Assembly: GCA_963739435.1 (NCBI GenBank)
Contig: CAVUAN010000021.1
Location: 81,760-145,759, forward strand
Length of the DNA: 64,000 nt
Source: CAVUAN01 sp963739435
Lineage (GTDB): Bacteria; Acidobacteriota; Thermoanaerobaculia; UBA5066; Gp7-AA6
Reading direction: 5' to 3'
The notes under the pieces are model-generated. The model was given only the letters and a program-made list of their open reading frames with translations. It made no database searches and had not been told where the DNA came from. Of the stretch, positions 19,149-27,014 are shown piece after piece; positions within the stretch are counted from its first letter, which is position 1; the number at the start of each line of letters is the position of its first letter. The position numbers and the translations under genes were made by a program.

Positions 19149-19447
19149 TCGCCTTCTCCGACGACCCGGGGGACGACCCCGTAGCCGTGCAGAAGCGAGG
19201 GCGCGTTTGTTTCGAGCGCCCCCTGGCCGTCTCCGGCAACGGGCAGATCGGCGCGCAGCGGCGTCGGGTCTGCGGCCATGGCGCCCGGCGCTTCCTCCGT
19301 GATCTCCTTGAGCTGGTCGATGTAGGAGACAATGCGGGCCAGTTGCTCGGTCAGGCGGGGAAGGTCCTTCTCGGGCACCGCCAGCCGAGCCAGCGCGGCC
19401 ACGCGGCGCACCATGGCCGCGTCGACCGGAGAAGAAGGGTCGGCCAT
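19145..19447 (-). CDS. gatC: Glutamyl/aspartyl-tRNA amidotransferase subunit C
   Basis: A 100-residue protein with the GatC pattern: VRRVAALARLAVPEKDL, LARIVSYIDQLKEI and a C-terminal LRADLPVAGDGQGALETNAP. It wraps around GatA and GatB and stabilises the complex. The stop overlaps gatA in an ATGA. No Shine-Dalgarno precedes the ATG; a -10-like TACAAT sits 7 bases upstream, so the mRNA may be leaderless. Confidence 0.93.
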   Translation of the reverse strand: MADPSSPVDAAMVRRVAALARLAVPEKDLPRLTEQLARIVSYIDQLKEITEEAPGAMAADPTPLRADLPVAGDGQGALETNAPSLLHGYGVVPRVVGEGE

Positions 19448-19454
19448 TCGAATA

Positions 19455-19460
19455 ATTGTA
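19455..19460 (-). promoter_or_regulatory. Candidate -10 of a leaderless gatC mRNA
   Basis: TACAAT matches 5 of 6 consensus bases on the minus strand and ends 7 bases before the gatC ATG. The -35 is weak (TTCGGT at 17 bases). A GAGATCTC palindrome lies in the spacer. Confidence 0.4.
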
Positions 19461-19504
19461 AGCGAGATCTCTCGACAACCGAAAAAATAGGACGTTGCCG
19501 CCGC

Positions 19505-20755
19505 GTGAAGCCTAAGAAGACACTGGTTCCCGCGCGGATATCCCATCGGATCGACGGCCTGCGCCGCCGCCGCGCCGTGAGCGAGCTCGACCGGTGTGCC
19601 AGCCGCCTCGAGATTCCGGTCTGGATCGTTGGCGGCGCGGTCCGAGACCTCTGGCTCGGCCGCCCGATTCTCGATATCGACGCTGTCGTCGCAGGCGACG
19701 CGGAACCGCTCGCTCGCCTTCTCGAGCGCCGCGGGGTCGGGCGGATCGTGGCTCTCTCGCTCGATCCGCCCCGCGTCTTCCGCCTCGCCGGACGCGGCAT
19801 GGAGCTCGATCTGGCGGAGCTGTGGGGCGGCTCGATCGAGTCGGACCTCGCGCGGCGCGACTTCACGGCCAACGCCATCGCGGTGCCCCTGCCGCGCGGA
19901 GGCCCGGTCGATCCCTTCGGCGGCGCCGCGGATCTTGCCAGCCGCCGGCTTCGGGCCGTCAACGAGAAGAACATCCTCGAAGATCCCCTGCGGTCGCTGC
20001 GCGCAGCGCGCTTCCTCGCAACTCACGGTCTCCGTCCGGATCGCTTGACCTCGAGGATCTGCCGCGTCGCCGCCGGCGGACTCACGGGCGTGGCGCCCGA
20101 GCGCATCCGCACCGAGCTTCAAAAGCTCCTCGAAGCCCCGCGAGCCTCGACCGCGCTGGCCTGGGCGGCGCGCGCCCGCGTGCTCGCCCCGGCGCTCGGC
20201 CTCGCGCTCACGGCGAGCCGGCAAGAGCTCGTGTCCCGCCGCGCCCATTGCGATGCGGCAGCCGTGGCGCGGCTCGAGCCTCCGGCGAGACTTCGGGCCC
20301 GCCTCGCCCTGCTCGCCCTGGCGCAAGGGCTCGCTCCAGCCGAGGCTTCGCGGTGGCTTCTCCGCCGCCGCTGGAGCCGCGAAGACGCCGGAGCCGCGGG
20401 CACCCTGTCCGGGCTCGCTCTCGCCGGACTCACCCGGGCGCAAGCCAACGACGCCTGGAGGTGGATCCGCGATGCCGGCCCGCGGGCAGGAGAAGGCCTC
20501 GCCGTGCTCGAAGCGCTCGGTCAGAAAGGCCGGCGCGCAGCGCGCGGATTGCGCCGGCACCTGGCGGCGGCGCAGCCCGCTGTGGGTGTCCGTGGCAGAG
20601 ACGTGCTCGCGTGGCTGGATATTCCGGCCGGCCCCGCCGTCGGCAAGCTTTTGAGCGAGCTCGAAATCGCCGGCCTTTCGGGCCGCGTGCGCACCCGCCG
20701 GCAGGCCCGGAAGTGGCTGGTGGCCAACGCCCCGGCTATAATTCGATCCACGTGA
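19505..20755 (+). CDS. cca: CCA tRNA nucleotidyltransferase / poly(A) polymerase family
   Basis: The nucleotidyltransferase core has the signature WIVGGAVRDLWLGRPILDID with the metal-binding Asp pair (about 57 and 59). RRDFTANAIAV and LRSLRAARFLATHGL follow; these are the base-recognition and neck motifs of class II enzymes. The length of 416 residues is usual. Whether it adds CCA, adds only part of it, or polyadenylates cannot be decided from these motifs; the five tRNA genes in the window encode their own CCA, so repair is the likely role. The GTG start is the first one in frame after the divergent promoter region. The stop overlaps the next gene in a GTGA. Confidence 0.88.
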   Translation: MKPKKTLVPARISHRIDGLRRRRAVSELDRCASRLEIPVWIVGGAVRDLWLGRPILDIDAVVAGDAEPLARLLERRGVGRIVALSLDPPRVFRLAGRGMELDLAELWGGSIESDLARRDFTANAIAVPLPRGGPVDPFGGAADLASRRLRAVNEKNILEDPLRSLRAARFLATHGLRPDRLTSRICRVAAGGLTGVAPERIRTELQKLLEAPRASTALAWAARARVLAPALGLALTASRQELVSRRAHCDAAAVARLEPPARLRARLALLALAQGLAPAEASRWLLRRRWSREDAGAAGTLSGLALAGLTRAQANDAWRWIRDAGPRAGEGLAVLEALGQKGRRAARGLRRHLAAAQPAVGVRGRDVLAWLDIPAGPAVGKLLSELEIAGLSGRVRTRRQARKWLVANAPAIIRST

Positions 20756-22197
20756 CCCTCAACGAGCTCCTCCGGTTCATGGCCAAGAAGGAGGCCTCAG
20801 ACCTCCACTTGAAGCCGATGCGCCCGCCCCTCCTGCGCGTCAAGGGCAAGCTCATCCCCTTGAACACCGAGGCGATGCAGCCGGCGGATCTCGAAAGGAT
20901 GCTGCTCGAGATCCTGACGCCGGACCAGAAGGAACGGTTCGACCGCAACCAGTCGGTCGACATCGGCTACGGCGTGCCCGGCGTGGCGCGCTTCCGCGGC
21001 AACATCTACATCCAGCGCGGCTCGGTGGCCGGGGTCTTCCGGCGCATCTCCTTCAACATCCCGGACATCGCGACGCTCGGCCTGCCCGAGGTCCTGGACA
21101 CCTTCACGCACGTCCCCACCGGCCTCGTCCTGATCACCGGCCCCACGGGCTCGGGCAAGTCCACGACGCTCGCCTCGATCATGCGCGCTGTCACCGAGAA
21201 GCGAGCCGTTCACGTCGTGACGATCGAAGACCCCATCGAGTACCTATTCATGGATGCGAAAGGGTCCGTGTCACAGCGCGAAGTCGGGACCGATACGCCG
21301 GCCTTCGGCGAGGCCCTGAAGAACATGATGCGGCAGGACCCCGACGTCATCATGGTCGGCGAGATGCGCGACTGGCCGACGATCCAGACGGTCATCACCG
21401 CTGCCGAGACAGGACACCTCGTGTTCTCGACCCTCCACACCAACAGCGCGGCGCAGTCGATCGACCGCGTCATGGATACCTGCCCCGTCGGTCAGCAGAA
21501 CCAGCTCCGCGCGCAGCTCGCCCTCGTGCTCCGCGCGATCGTCTCGATGCGCTTGATCGAGAAGTCCGACCGATCCGGCATGATCGCCGTCTGCGAGATC
21601 CTGATCAACACGCCCAAGATCGCCAAGTTGATCGAGTCCGGCGAAACCAAGGACATCCTCGAGGAGATCGAGTCCTCCGTCGCCTACTACCACATGCAGT
21701 CCATGAACCAGTCGCTCCTCGCCCTGCTGGTCAACCAGAAAATCACGTACCAGCGCGCGATGGAGCTTTCCACGGACCCCGAAGACTTGTCGTTGAAGCT
21801 CCGCAAGCTCTTCCCCCAAATCGAGGAAGACGAGCGAGGAGGCCTTATGGCGTCGGACAATGATTTCTCCGCCATCGTCCAGCTCATGGATACCAAGAAG
21901 CTCTACGAGGAGCAGGAAGAGAAGTGGCGGATCCGGCTGACGGACAAGGACGAGGAGATTGCCCGCCTCGAGCACCAGATGAACGACAAGGACCGCACCG
22001 TCGAGGGGCGCAGCCAGACGATCGCCGAGATGGAGGAGGAGGTCCAGCGCCTCAAGACCGAGAACGATCGCATTCAGAAAGAGGCCGCGCAGAAGATCGG
22101 GCAATTGAACGAGCGCATCAAGGAGTTGAACCAGCGGGTCATGGGAGAGGGCGGCTCCGGCAAGGTTGCCCAGCAGGGCTTCTTCAAGAAGGGCTAG
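20752..22197 (+). CDS. PilT-like type IV pilus retraction ATPase with C-terminal coiled coil
   Basis: Residues about 1-360 form a PilT ATPase: SDLHLKPMRPPLLRVKGKL at the N-domain, Walker A GPTGSGKS (about 130), an Asp box VVTIEDPIEYLF, Walker B DPDVIMVGEMRD (about 195) and the His box ETGHLVFSTLHT (about 217). Beyond the normal end comes a 118-residue tail (about 364-481) rich in Glu, Lys and Gln with heptads (EEQEEKWRIRLTDKDEEIAR), a predicted coiled coil. The ATPase pulls pilin out of the fibre at the inner membrane. The GTG start overlaps the cca stop in a GTGA. A Shine-Dalgarno and ATG inside the gene could start the tail separately. Confidence 0.9.
   Translation: MTLNELLRFMAKKEASDLHLKPMRPPLLRVKGKLIPLNTEAMQPADLERMLLEILTPDQKERFDRNQSVDIGYGVPGVARFRGNIYIQRGSVAGVFRRISFNIPDIATLGLPEVLDTFTHVPTGLVLITGPTGSGKSTTLASIMRAVTEKRAVHVVTIEDPIEYLFMDAKGSVSQREVGTDTPAFGEALKNMMRQDPDVIMVGEMRDWPTIQTVITAAETGHLVFSTLHTNSAAQSIDRVMDTCPVGQQNQLRAQLALVLRAIVSMRLIEKSDRSGMIAVCEILINTPKIAKLIESGETKDILEEIESSVAYYHMQSMNQSLLALLVNQKITYQRAMELSTDPEDLSLKLRKLFPQIEEDERGGLMASDNDFSAIVQLMDTKKLYEEQEEKWRIRLTDKDEEIARLEHQMNDKDRTVEGRSQTIAEMEEEVQRLKTENDRIQKEAAQKIGQLNERIKELNQRVMGEGGSGKVAQQGFFKKG
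21838..21849 (+). promoter_or_regulatory. Internal ribosome-binding site and ATG in the PilT-like gene
   Basis: GGAGG at 21838-21842, 4 bases, then an in-frame ATG at 21847 (residue 366). Translation from here would give a 116-residue protein made only of the coiled-coil tail. The site lies exactly at the end of the ATPase core. Confidence 0.5.
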
Positions 22198-22212
22198 TTC
22201 GCGACTCTGGCT

Positions 22213-22301
22213 CCCTCTCCCGTCGGGAGAGGGCCGGGGTGAGGGGGTAGCCGGCGCCGAGTTCTCCCCTCACCCCTTCCCTCTCCCGGAGGGAGAGGGG
22301 G
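22213..22301. repeat. REP-like GGGAGAGGG / GGGGTGAGGG inverted pair
   Basis: Arm A (22213-22247) contains CCCTCTCCC, CGGGAGAGGG and GGGGTGAGGGG; arm B (22266-22301) is the same in reverse. This intergenic repeat type is widespread in GC-rich bacteria. Arm B overlaps the 3' end of the VanZ-like gene and supplies its TGA stop. A second copy is at 43054-43158. Confidence 0.85.
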
Positions 22302-22671
22302 AAAGCGCCGAGGCAATCAGGGCCCCCAGGGCGGCCCCGGTGACGTCCGCGGCCACGTCCCCTCCCTCCATCGAACGGCCCGGGATCCAGTGCTGGTGCA
22401 GCTCGTCCAACGCTCCCCAGACGGCCATCGTTCCCGTGACCGCCAGGACCCGCAGAAGCGAAAAGACGGCCCGCCCCGGCCAGGCCACGGCACGGTAGAG
22501 AAGAAGCCCCTGCATGCCGTAGAGCCCGAGATGAACGACCTTGTCGAAGTGCGGTATGTCCGACACGAGCGCGACGCGCGGCGGGCTCGGCCAGGAGGTC
22601 AGAGCCAGAAGAAAAACGCCCCAGGCGGTGGCCCCGATCCGGGCTCGCCTGAGGCGTCGTGAGCGATCCAA
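22270..22671 (-). CDS. VanZ-like membrane protein
   Basis: The 133 residues contain the VanZ family pattern: DIPHFDKVVHLGLYGMQG, GALDELHQHWIPGRSMEGGD and VAADVTGAALGALI. Three to four membrane segments are predicted. The His and Asp/Glu residues in the second motif are conserved in the family, whose function is poorly known. It follows rplQ by 15 bases and may be the last gene of the ribosomal superoperon. TTG is the only reasonable start after an upstream in-frame stop. The last residues (SPSPSGRGKG) and the stop are encoded by an intergenic repeat, so the original C-terminus may have been replaced. Confidence 0.78.
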   Translation of the reverse strand: MDRSRRLRRARIGATAWGVFLLALTSWPSPPRVALVSDIPHFDKVVHLGLYGMQGLLLYRAVAWPGRAVFSLLRVLAVTGTMAVWGALDELHQHWIPGRSMEGGDVAADVTGAALGALIASALSPSPSGRGKG

Positions 22672-22686
22672 TGGCCGGGCTGTAGG

Positions 22687-23310
22687 CTACGCGCCGCGCT
22701 TCGAAGGACCTGTGCGGCTGGGACCCTTGGCGGGCGCCTGTTTGGAGGTCTTCCCGGCCTTGCCGGCCTTTTCTGGACGCGGGGGCCTCGTGGATGCCGG
22801 TCGGGCGGACTTCTTCGTCGCGGCCTCCGTCCCCTCCTCGCCCTCGCCCTCCTCGGCCTTTTCCTTGCGGACGGTCTCGACGCGACCGCCGGCCGCGCGC
22901 CGCGCCCGGTCGGAGAGCGACTCCTTCCTGGGGCCCTTCTCCTTCACCTCGAAGCGGTAGTCGACGAACTCCAGGATGGCCGCCTCCGCGGCGTCCCCGC
23001 GCCTCTGTCCCAGCCGAAGGATGCGGGTGTAGCCGCCGGGCCGGTCGACGAAGCGCGGCGCGATCGCCTCGAAAACCTTCTTGACGGTCGTCCGGTCGGG
23101 CACCCAGCGGGCGACCCGCCGGCGCGCCGTCACGTCGTCTTTCTTCGCCGTGGTGATGAGCTTCTCGGCCAGGGGCCGCAGCTCCTTGGCCTTGGACAGC
23201 GTCGTCTGGATCCGCTCGTGCGTGAAGAGCGAATCGAGCTGATTCGAAAACATCGCCAGGCGATGTGGCGTCGTTCGCCGGAGCTTTCGCCCGGCCCGGT
23301 TGTGCATCAT
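22687..23310 (-). CDS. rplQ: Ribosomal protein L17 with long basic tail
   Basis: The L17 core (about 1-125) is clear: HNRAGRKLRRTTPHRLAM, HERIQTTLSKAKELRPLAEK and GGYTRILRLGQRRGDAAEAA. About 80 extra residues follow, rich in Lys, Ala, Glu and Pro. The usual length is about 120-140; this is 207. L17 binds 23S rRNA near the exit tunnel. It lies 10 bases after rpoA, the standard end of the alpha operon. Two adjacent ATG codons are possible starts. Confidence 0.95.
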   Translation of the reverse strand: MMHNRAGRKLRRTTPHRLAMFSNQLDSLFTHERIQTTLSKAKELRPLAEKLITTAKKDDVTARRRVARWVPDRTTVKKVFEAIAPRFVDRPGGYTRILRLGQRRGDAAEAAILEFVDYRFEVKEKGPRKESLSDRARRAAGGRVETVRKEKAEEGEGEEGTEAATKKSARPASTRPPRPEKAGKAGKTSKQAPAKGPSRTGPSKRGA

Positions 23311-23320
23311 GGCTGGTTCC

Positions 23321-24301
23321 CTATTCCTTGCTCGCCTCGACCGGCTCGAGCTGCATCCCGAGCGACAGTCCCATCGGCCGCAGGATGTCCCGAATTTCGT
23401 TCAAGGACTTGCGGCCGAAGTTCTTGGTCTCGAGCATGTCCTTCTCCGTCTTCTGAACGAGGTCCCGGATCGTCCGGATGCCGGCGTTCTTCAGACAGTT
23501 GGCGCTGCGCACGGAGAGCTCGAGCTCGTCCACGGAACGCCCGAGGTACTCCGCCAGGTTCTCCGGCAGCTCCCCTTCGCCCGCGCCCTCGAGCGCGGTC
23601 TCGTGCTCGACGTTCACGAAGATCGTGAGGTGGTCGCGCAGCAGCGTCGCGGCCAGGCCGACGGCGTCGGTCGGCGAAACGGTGCCGTTGGTCCAGACTT
23701 CGATCACCAGGCGGTCGTAGTCGGTCGCCTGGCCGATCCGGGCTGCCTCGACGTGGTAGTTCACGCGCCGCACGGGCGAGTGGACCGAGTCGATCGGGAT
23801 GTGCCCGATGCCCATGTCCTCGTCGAAATTCTTGTCGGCCGAGACGTAGCCTCTCCCGATCGACACCCTCATCTCCGCCTGGAGCTTGCCGTTCTCGGAC
23901 AACGTCGCGATCGGTGCCAGCGGGTCCAGGATCTCGATCGACGAGTCCCCCTGCAGGTCGGCCGCCGTCACCTTGCCCTTGCGCTCGACGTCGATCGTCA
24001 GGATCTTCTCTTCCGTCGTGTGCATCTTGATCGGGATCTGCTTCAAATTGAGGATGATGTCGGTGACGTCTTCGACGACGCCCGGCAGCGACGAGAACTC
24101 GTGCAGCACGCCCTCGATCTTGACCGCCGTGATGGCGGCGCCTTCGATCGACGTCAGCAGCACGCGCCGCAGCGCGTTGCCGATGGTCGTGCCGAACCCG
24201 CGCTCGAACGGCTGCGCGTAGAATTTTCCGTACGTCGCGGTCAGCGTCTCGGTGTCGGCCTCGAGGCGCTTGGGTTTCTGAAATCCCTTCCACAGTGTCA
24301 T
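23321..24301 (-). CDS. rpoA: RNA polymerase alpha subunit
   Basis: The 326 residues are full length and unbroken. The N-terminal assembly domain has FERGFGTTIGNALRRVLLTS, and the C-terminal domain has LELSVRSANCLKNAGIRTI and TKNFGRKSLNEIRDIL, which contacts UP elements and activators. It nucleates core polymerase assembly with the beta and beta-prime subunits at 47566-51799 and 43220-47411. It lies between rpsD and rplQ, as in most bacteria. Confidence 0.98.
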   Translation of the reverse strand: MTLWKGFQKPKRLEADTETLTATYGKFYAQPFERGFGTTIGNALRRVLLTSIEGAAITAVKIEGVLHEFSSLPGVVEDVTDIILNLKQIPIKMHTTEEKILTIDVERKGKVTAADLQGDSSIEILDPLAPIATLSENGKLQAEMRVSIGRGYVSADKNFDEDMGIGHIPIDSVHSPVRRVNYHVEAARIGQATDYDRLVIEVWTNGTVSPTDAVGLAATLLRDHLTIFVNVEHETALEGAGEGELPENLAEYLGRSVDELELSVRSANCLKNAGIRTIRDLVQKTEKDMLETKNFGRKSLNEIRDILRPMGLSLGMQLEPVEASKE

Positions 24302-24324
24302 GGTCTTCTGTCCTCCGTTCGCGG

Positions 24325-24951
24325 CTACTTCGAGTAGAGCTCGACGATGAGCTGCTCGTTGATCGGCAGCTTGATGTCGTCGCGTTTCGGCAATTCAACG
24401 ACGGTCCCGGAGAACGTCTCCGGCGACAGGTCGAGCCAGGCGGGCACGCCGCGCGCCCGCGCCGTTTCCACCGAGGCCTTGATCTGTTCGTTGGTGCGGC
24501 TCCTGTCCTTGATGGCGACGACCTGGCCCTTGGAGACGCCGTAGGACGGGATCGACACCTTCTTCCCGCTGACGGTCACGTGGCCGTGCCGCACGAGCTG
24601 GCGGGCCTGCGCGCGCGAGGCCGCGAAGCCGAGCGAAAACACCACGTTGTCGAGGCGCCTCTCGAGCTCCTCGAGCAGGTTGGCGCCGGTGATGCCCTTG
24701 CGGCGCTCCGCCCGCGCGAACGTCAGCCGGAACTGGCCTTCGAGCAGGCCGTAGATCCTCTTCACCTTCTGCTTCTCGCGCAGCTGGATGCCGTAGCCCA
24801 GCAGCTTCGAGCGCCTCCGGCCATGCTGGCCCGGCGGGTAGTTGCGCCTCTCGATGGCGCACTTGTCCTTGAAACAGCGGTCCCCTTTCAGGAACAGCTT
24901 CATCCCTTCGCGCCGGCAGAGCCGGCAAACCGATTCGGTGTGACGAGCCAA
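24325..24951 (-). CDS. rpsD: Ribosomal protein S4, zinc-binding form
   Basis: The 208 residues include an N-terminal four-cysteine site (Cys 9, 12, 26, 31: SVCRLCRREGMK, then DRCFKDKC), the zinc-containing C+ form. The S4 RNA-binding domain follows with RRLDNVVFSLGFAASRAQAR. S4 starts 30S assembly and in many bacteria represses its own operon. It sits between rpsK and rpoA. Confidence 0.97.
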   Translation of the reverse strand: MARHTESVCRLCRREGMKLFLKGDRCFKDKCAIERRNYPPGQHGRRRSKLLGYGIQLREKQKVKRIYGLLEGQFRLTFARAERRKGITGANLLEELERRLDNVVFSLGFAASRAQARQLVRHGHVTVSGKKVSIPSYGVSKGQVVAIKDRSRTNEQIKASVETARARGVPAWLDLSPETFSGTVVELPKRDDIKLPINEQLIVELYSK

Positions 24952-25037
24952 ACTTCAATACCTCCGCGGTCCCTATCTTTTTCTTTACGTCCTTCGTCCC
25001 GGCCAGGGTCCGTGAGCCGGTTTACAGACGGCCGCGC

Positions 25038-25484
25038 TCAGACGCGGCGGCGCTTACGCGGCCGACACCCGTTGTGGGGAATCGGCGTTGTGTCCTTGAT
25101 GGACTTGATGTCGAGGCCATTGGCCTGCAGAGCCCGGATGGCCGATTCCCGGCCGGCGCCGGGTCCCGTGACGCGCACGTCGACCGAGCGGACGCCGTGC
25201 TCCTTGGCGATCTCCGCGCAGTTGGCCGCGGCCAGCTGGGCGGCGAAGGGCGTGCCCTTTCGGGACCCCTTGAAGCCGATGCGCCCCGCCGAAGACCAGG
25301 CGAGGACGCCGCCTTCCTGGTCCGCAATCGCGATGATCGTGTTGTTGAAAGAGGCCTGCACGGTCGCGATCGCGTGCGGGATGCTCTTCTTTTCTTTCTT
25401 GGCGGCCCGGATGCGCTTGCCCTTGCCCTTGGCGGCAGCGGGTTTCTCCGGGGTGGCCGAAGCTGCTGGTGTCGGTTCTGCCAT
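25038..25484 (-). CDS. rpsK: Ribosomal protein S11 with N-terminal extension
   Basis: The core HAIATVQASFNNTIIAIAD, GFKGSRKGTPFAAQLAA and the C-terminal PHNGCRPRKRRRV are standard. The first 30 or so residues (Ala, Pro and Lys rich) are extra: 148 residues against about 129. S11 lines the mRNA exit site of the 30S platform. The gap to rpsM is 8 bases. Confidence 0.97.
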   Translation of the reverse strand: MAEPTPAASATPEKPAAAKGKGKRIRAAKKEKKSIPHAIATVQASFNNTIIAIADQEGGVLAWSSAGRIGFKGSRKGTPFAAQLAAANCAEIAKEHGVRSVDVRVTGPGAGRESAIRALQANGLDIKSIKDTTPIPHNGCRPRKRRRV

Positions 25485-25492
25485 GTTTCCTC

Positions 25493-25876
25493 TTACTTCT
25501 TCGTCGCCTTCTTCTTGCCTGCGATCGTCTGCTTGCGCGGGCCCTTGCGGGTCCGGGCGTTGGTGTGCGTGCGCTGGCCGCGGACCGGCAGGTTCTTGCG
25601 GTGCCGGATGCCCCGGTAGCAGCCGATGTCCATCAGCCGCTTGATGTCCACAGCGATGTCCCGGCGCAGGTCGCCCTCGACCTTGCCTTCGTCCGTGATC
25701 ACCTTGCGGATTCGGACGACCTCCTCTTCGGAAAGGTCCTTGACCCGCGTGTCGGGCCGGACGTCCGCCTTCCCGAGGATGTCGTTGGAGCGCGGCCGGC
25801 CGATGCCGTAGATATAGGTGAGGCCGATCTCGACGCGCTTGTTGATCGGCAGATCGACTCCAGCAATACGTGCCAT
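25493..25876 (-). CDS. rpsM: Ribosomal protein S13
   Basis: The 127 residues begin MARIAGVDLPINKRVEIGL and contain GCYRGIRHRKNLPVRGQRTH with the basic tail RKGPRKQTIAGKKKATKK. S13 sits in the 30S head and contacts the P-site tRNA and the 50S subunit. The alpha operon begins here after rpmJ. Confidence 0.97.
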   Translation of the reverse strand: MARIAGVDLPINKRVEIGLTYIYGIGRPRSNDILGKADVRPDTRVKDLSEEEVVRIRKVITDEGKVEGDLRRDIAVDIKRLMDIGCYRGIRHRKNLPVRGQRTHTNARTRKGPRKQTIAGKKKATKK

Positions 25877-25887
25877 GTGTCTTCCTC

Positions 25888-26001
25888 TTATCCCTGTCTC
25901 TGCTTGTGTTTGGGAATCGAGCAGATCACCCGCACGACGCCCTTGCGGTGCACAATCTTGCACTTGGCGCAAATCTTCTTGACCGACGCTCTGACTTTCA
26001 C
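25888..26001 (-). CDS. rpmJ: Ribosomal protein L36, zinc form
   Basis: A 37-residue protein, VKVRASVKKICAKCKIVHRK and then VVRVICSIPKHKQRQG. Zinc ligands Cys 11, Cys 14, Cys 27 and His 32 are all present, so this is the zinc-binding paralogue. GTG start. It lies between infA and rpsM, its usual place. Confidence 0.95.
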   Translation of the reverse strand: MKVRASVKKICAKCKIVHRKGVVRVICSIPKHKQRQG

Positions 26002-26009
26002 GAGAACTC

Positions 26010-26228
26010 CTACTTGTACCTGTAAATGATCCGGCCGCGGGTCAGGTCGTAGGGCGACAGCTCCACGAGCACCTTGTCCCCCGGCAGGATCCGAATGAAA
26101 TTCTTGCGCATCTTGCCCGATATGTGCGCCAGCACCTGGTGCTTGTTCTCGAGCTCCACTTTGAACATCGCGTTGGGCAACGGCTCGACGACCGTCGCCA
26201 TGACCTCGATGGCCTCCTCTTTCGACAT
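26010..26228 (-). CDS. infA: Translation initiation factor IF-1
   Basis: The 72 residues form the single OB fold of IF-1, with VVEPLPNAMFKVELENKHQV, HISGKMRKNFIRILPGDKV and LSPYDLTRGRIIYRYK. IF-1 blocks the A site during initiation. The gene is 3 bases after map and 8 before rpmJ. Confidence 0.97.
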   Translation of the reverse strand: MSKEEAIEVMATVVEPLPNAMFKVELENKHQVLAHISGKMRKNFIRILPGDKVLVELSPYDLTRGRIIYRYK

Positions 26229-26231
26229 CGC

Positions 26232-27014
26232 CTACGCCCCGACCGCCGCGGTGCGAGCGGCAACGAGCCGCCCCATCCCCAGGATGACGGCGCCCTGCGG
26301 CTCGATCGCCACCGTGTATTCGAAGTGCGCCGACGGGCTCTTGTCCCGCGTGCGCACCGTCCAACCGTCCTTGTCGACACTCACCTCGGCGCGGCCGATG
26401 TTGAACATCGGCTCGATGGCGATGACCATGCCGGCCTTCAAGACGCTGCCCCGCCCGGCCGGCCCATAGTTGGGCACCTGGGGCTCCTCGTGGAGCGCCG
26501 TGCCTACCCCGTGGCCCACGAAATCGCGGACGACGCCATAACCGTGAACGAGCGCGACTTCTTCCACCGCGGCGCCGATGTCCGAAACACGGCCGCCCGG
26601 CCGCGCGGCCGCGATGCCGGCGTCCAGGGCCCGCCGCGTCGCCTCGAGCAGGCGGGACCTCTCGTCGTCGATCCGTCCGACCGGAAGCGTTCGCGCCGCG
26701 TCTCCGAAATAGCCTTCCAGGACTGCCCCGCAGTCGATCCCGACGACGTCGCCCTCGAGGAGCTTGCGGCGGCCCGGGATGCCATGCACGACCTCGTCGT
26801 TGATCGACGTGCAGAGCGTCTTGGGGTACCCCCGGTAGCCCACGAAAGCCGGACGCGCGCCTCGGGCGCGGATCTCGGCCTCGGCGATCCGGTCGAGCTC
26901 GTCGGTCGTCACGCCGGGCAGAACGGCCTTCTCGACGGCGTCGAGGGTCTCGAGCACGATGCGCGAAGCCTCTTCGAGCTTCAAGAGCTCCTCGCGGCTG
27001 CGCAGGGTGATCAT
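26232..27014 (-). CDS. map: Methionine aminopeptidase, type I
   Basis: The 260 residues have the M24 metal ligands: the Asp pair in VVGIDCGAVLEGYFGDAART, His in FVGHGVGTALHEEPQVPNYG, Glu in VIAIEPMFN and a final Glu in FEYTVAIEPQG. It removes the initiator methionine from new proteins. The ATG overlaps the adk stop in an ATGA, the usual secY-adk-map order. Confidence 0.95.
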   Translation of the reverse strand: MITLRSREELLKLEEASRIVLETLDAVEKAVLPGVTTDELDRIAEAEIRARGARPAFVGYRGYPKTLCTSINDEVVHGIPGRRKLLEGDVVGIDCGAVLEGYFGDAARTLPVGRIDDERSRLLEATRRALDAGIAAARPGGRVSDIGAAVEEVALVHGYGVVRDFVGHGVGTALHEEPQVPNYGPAGRGSVLKAGMVIAIEPMFNIGRAEVSVDKDGWTVRTRDKSPSAHFEYTVAIEPQGAVILGMGRLVAARTAAVGA

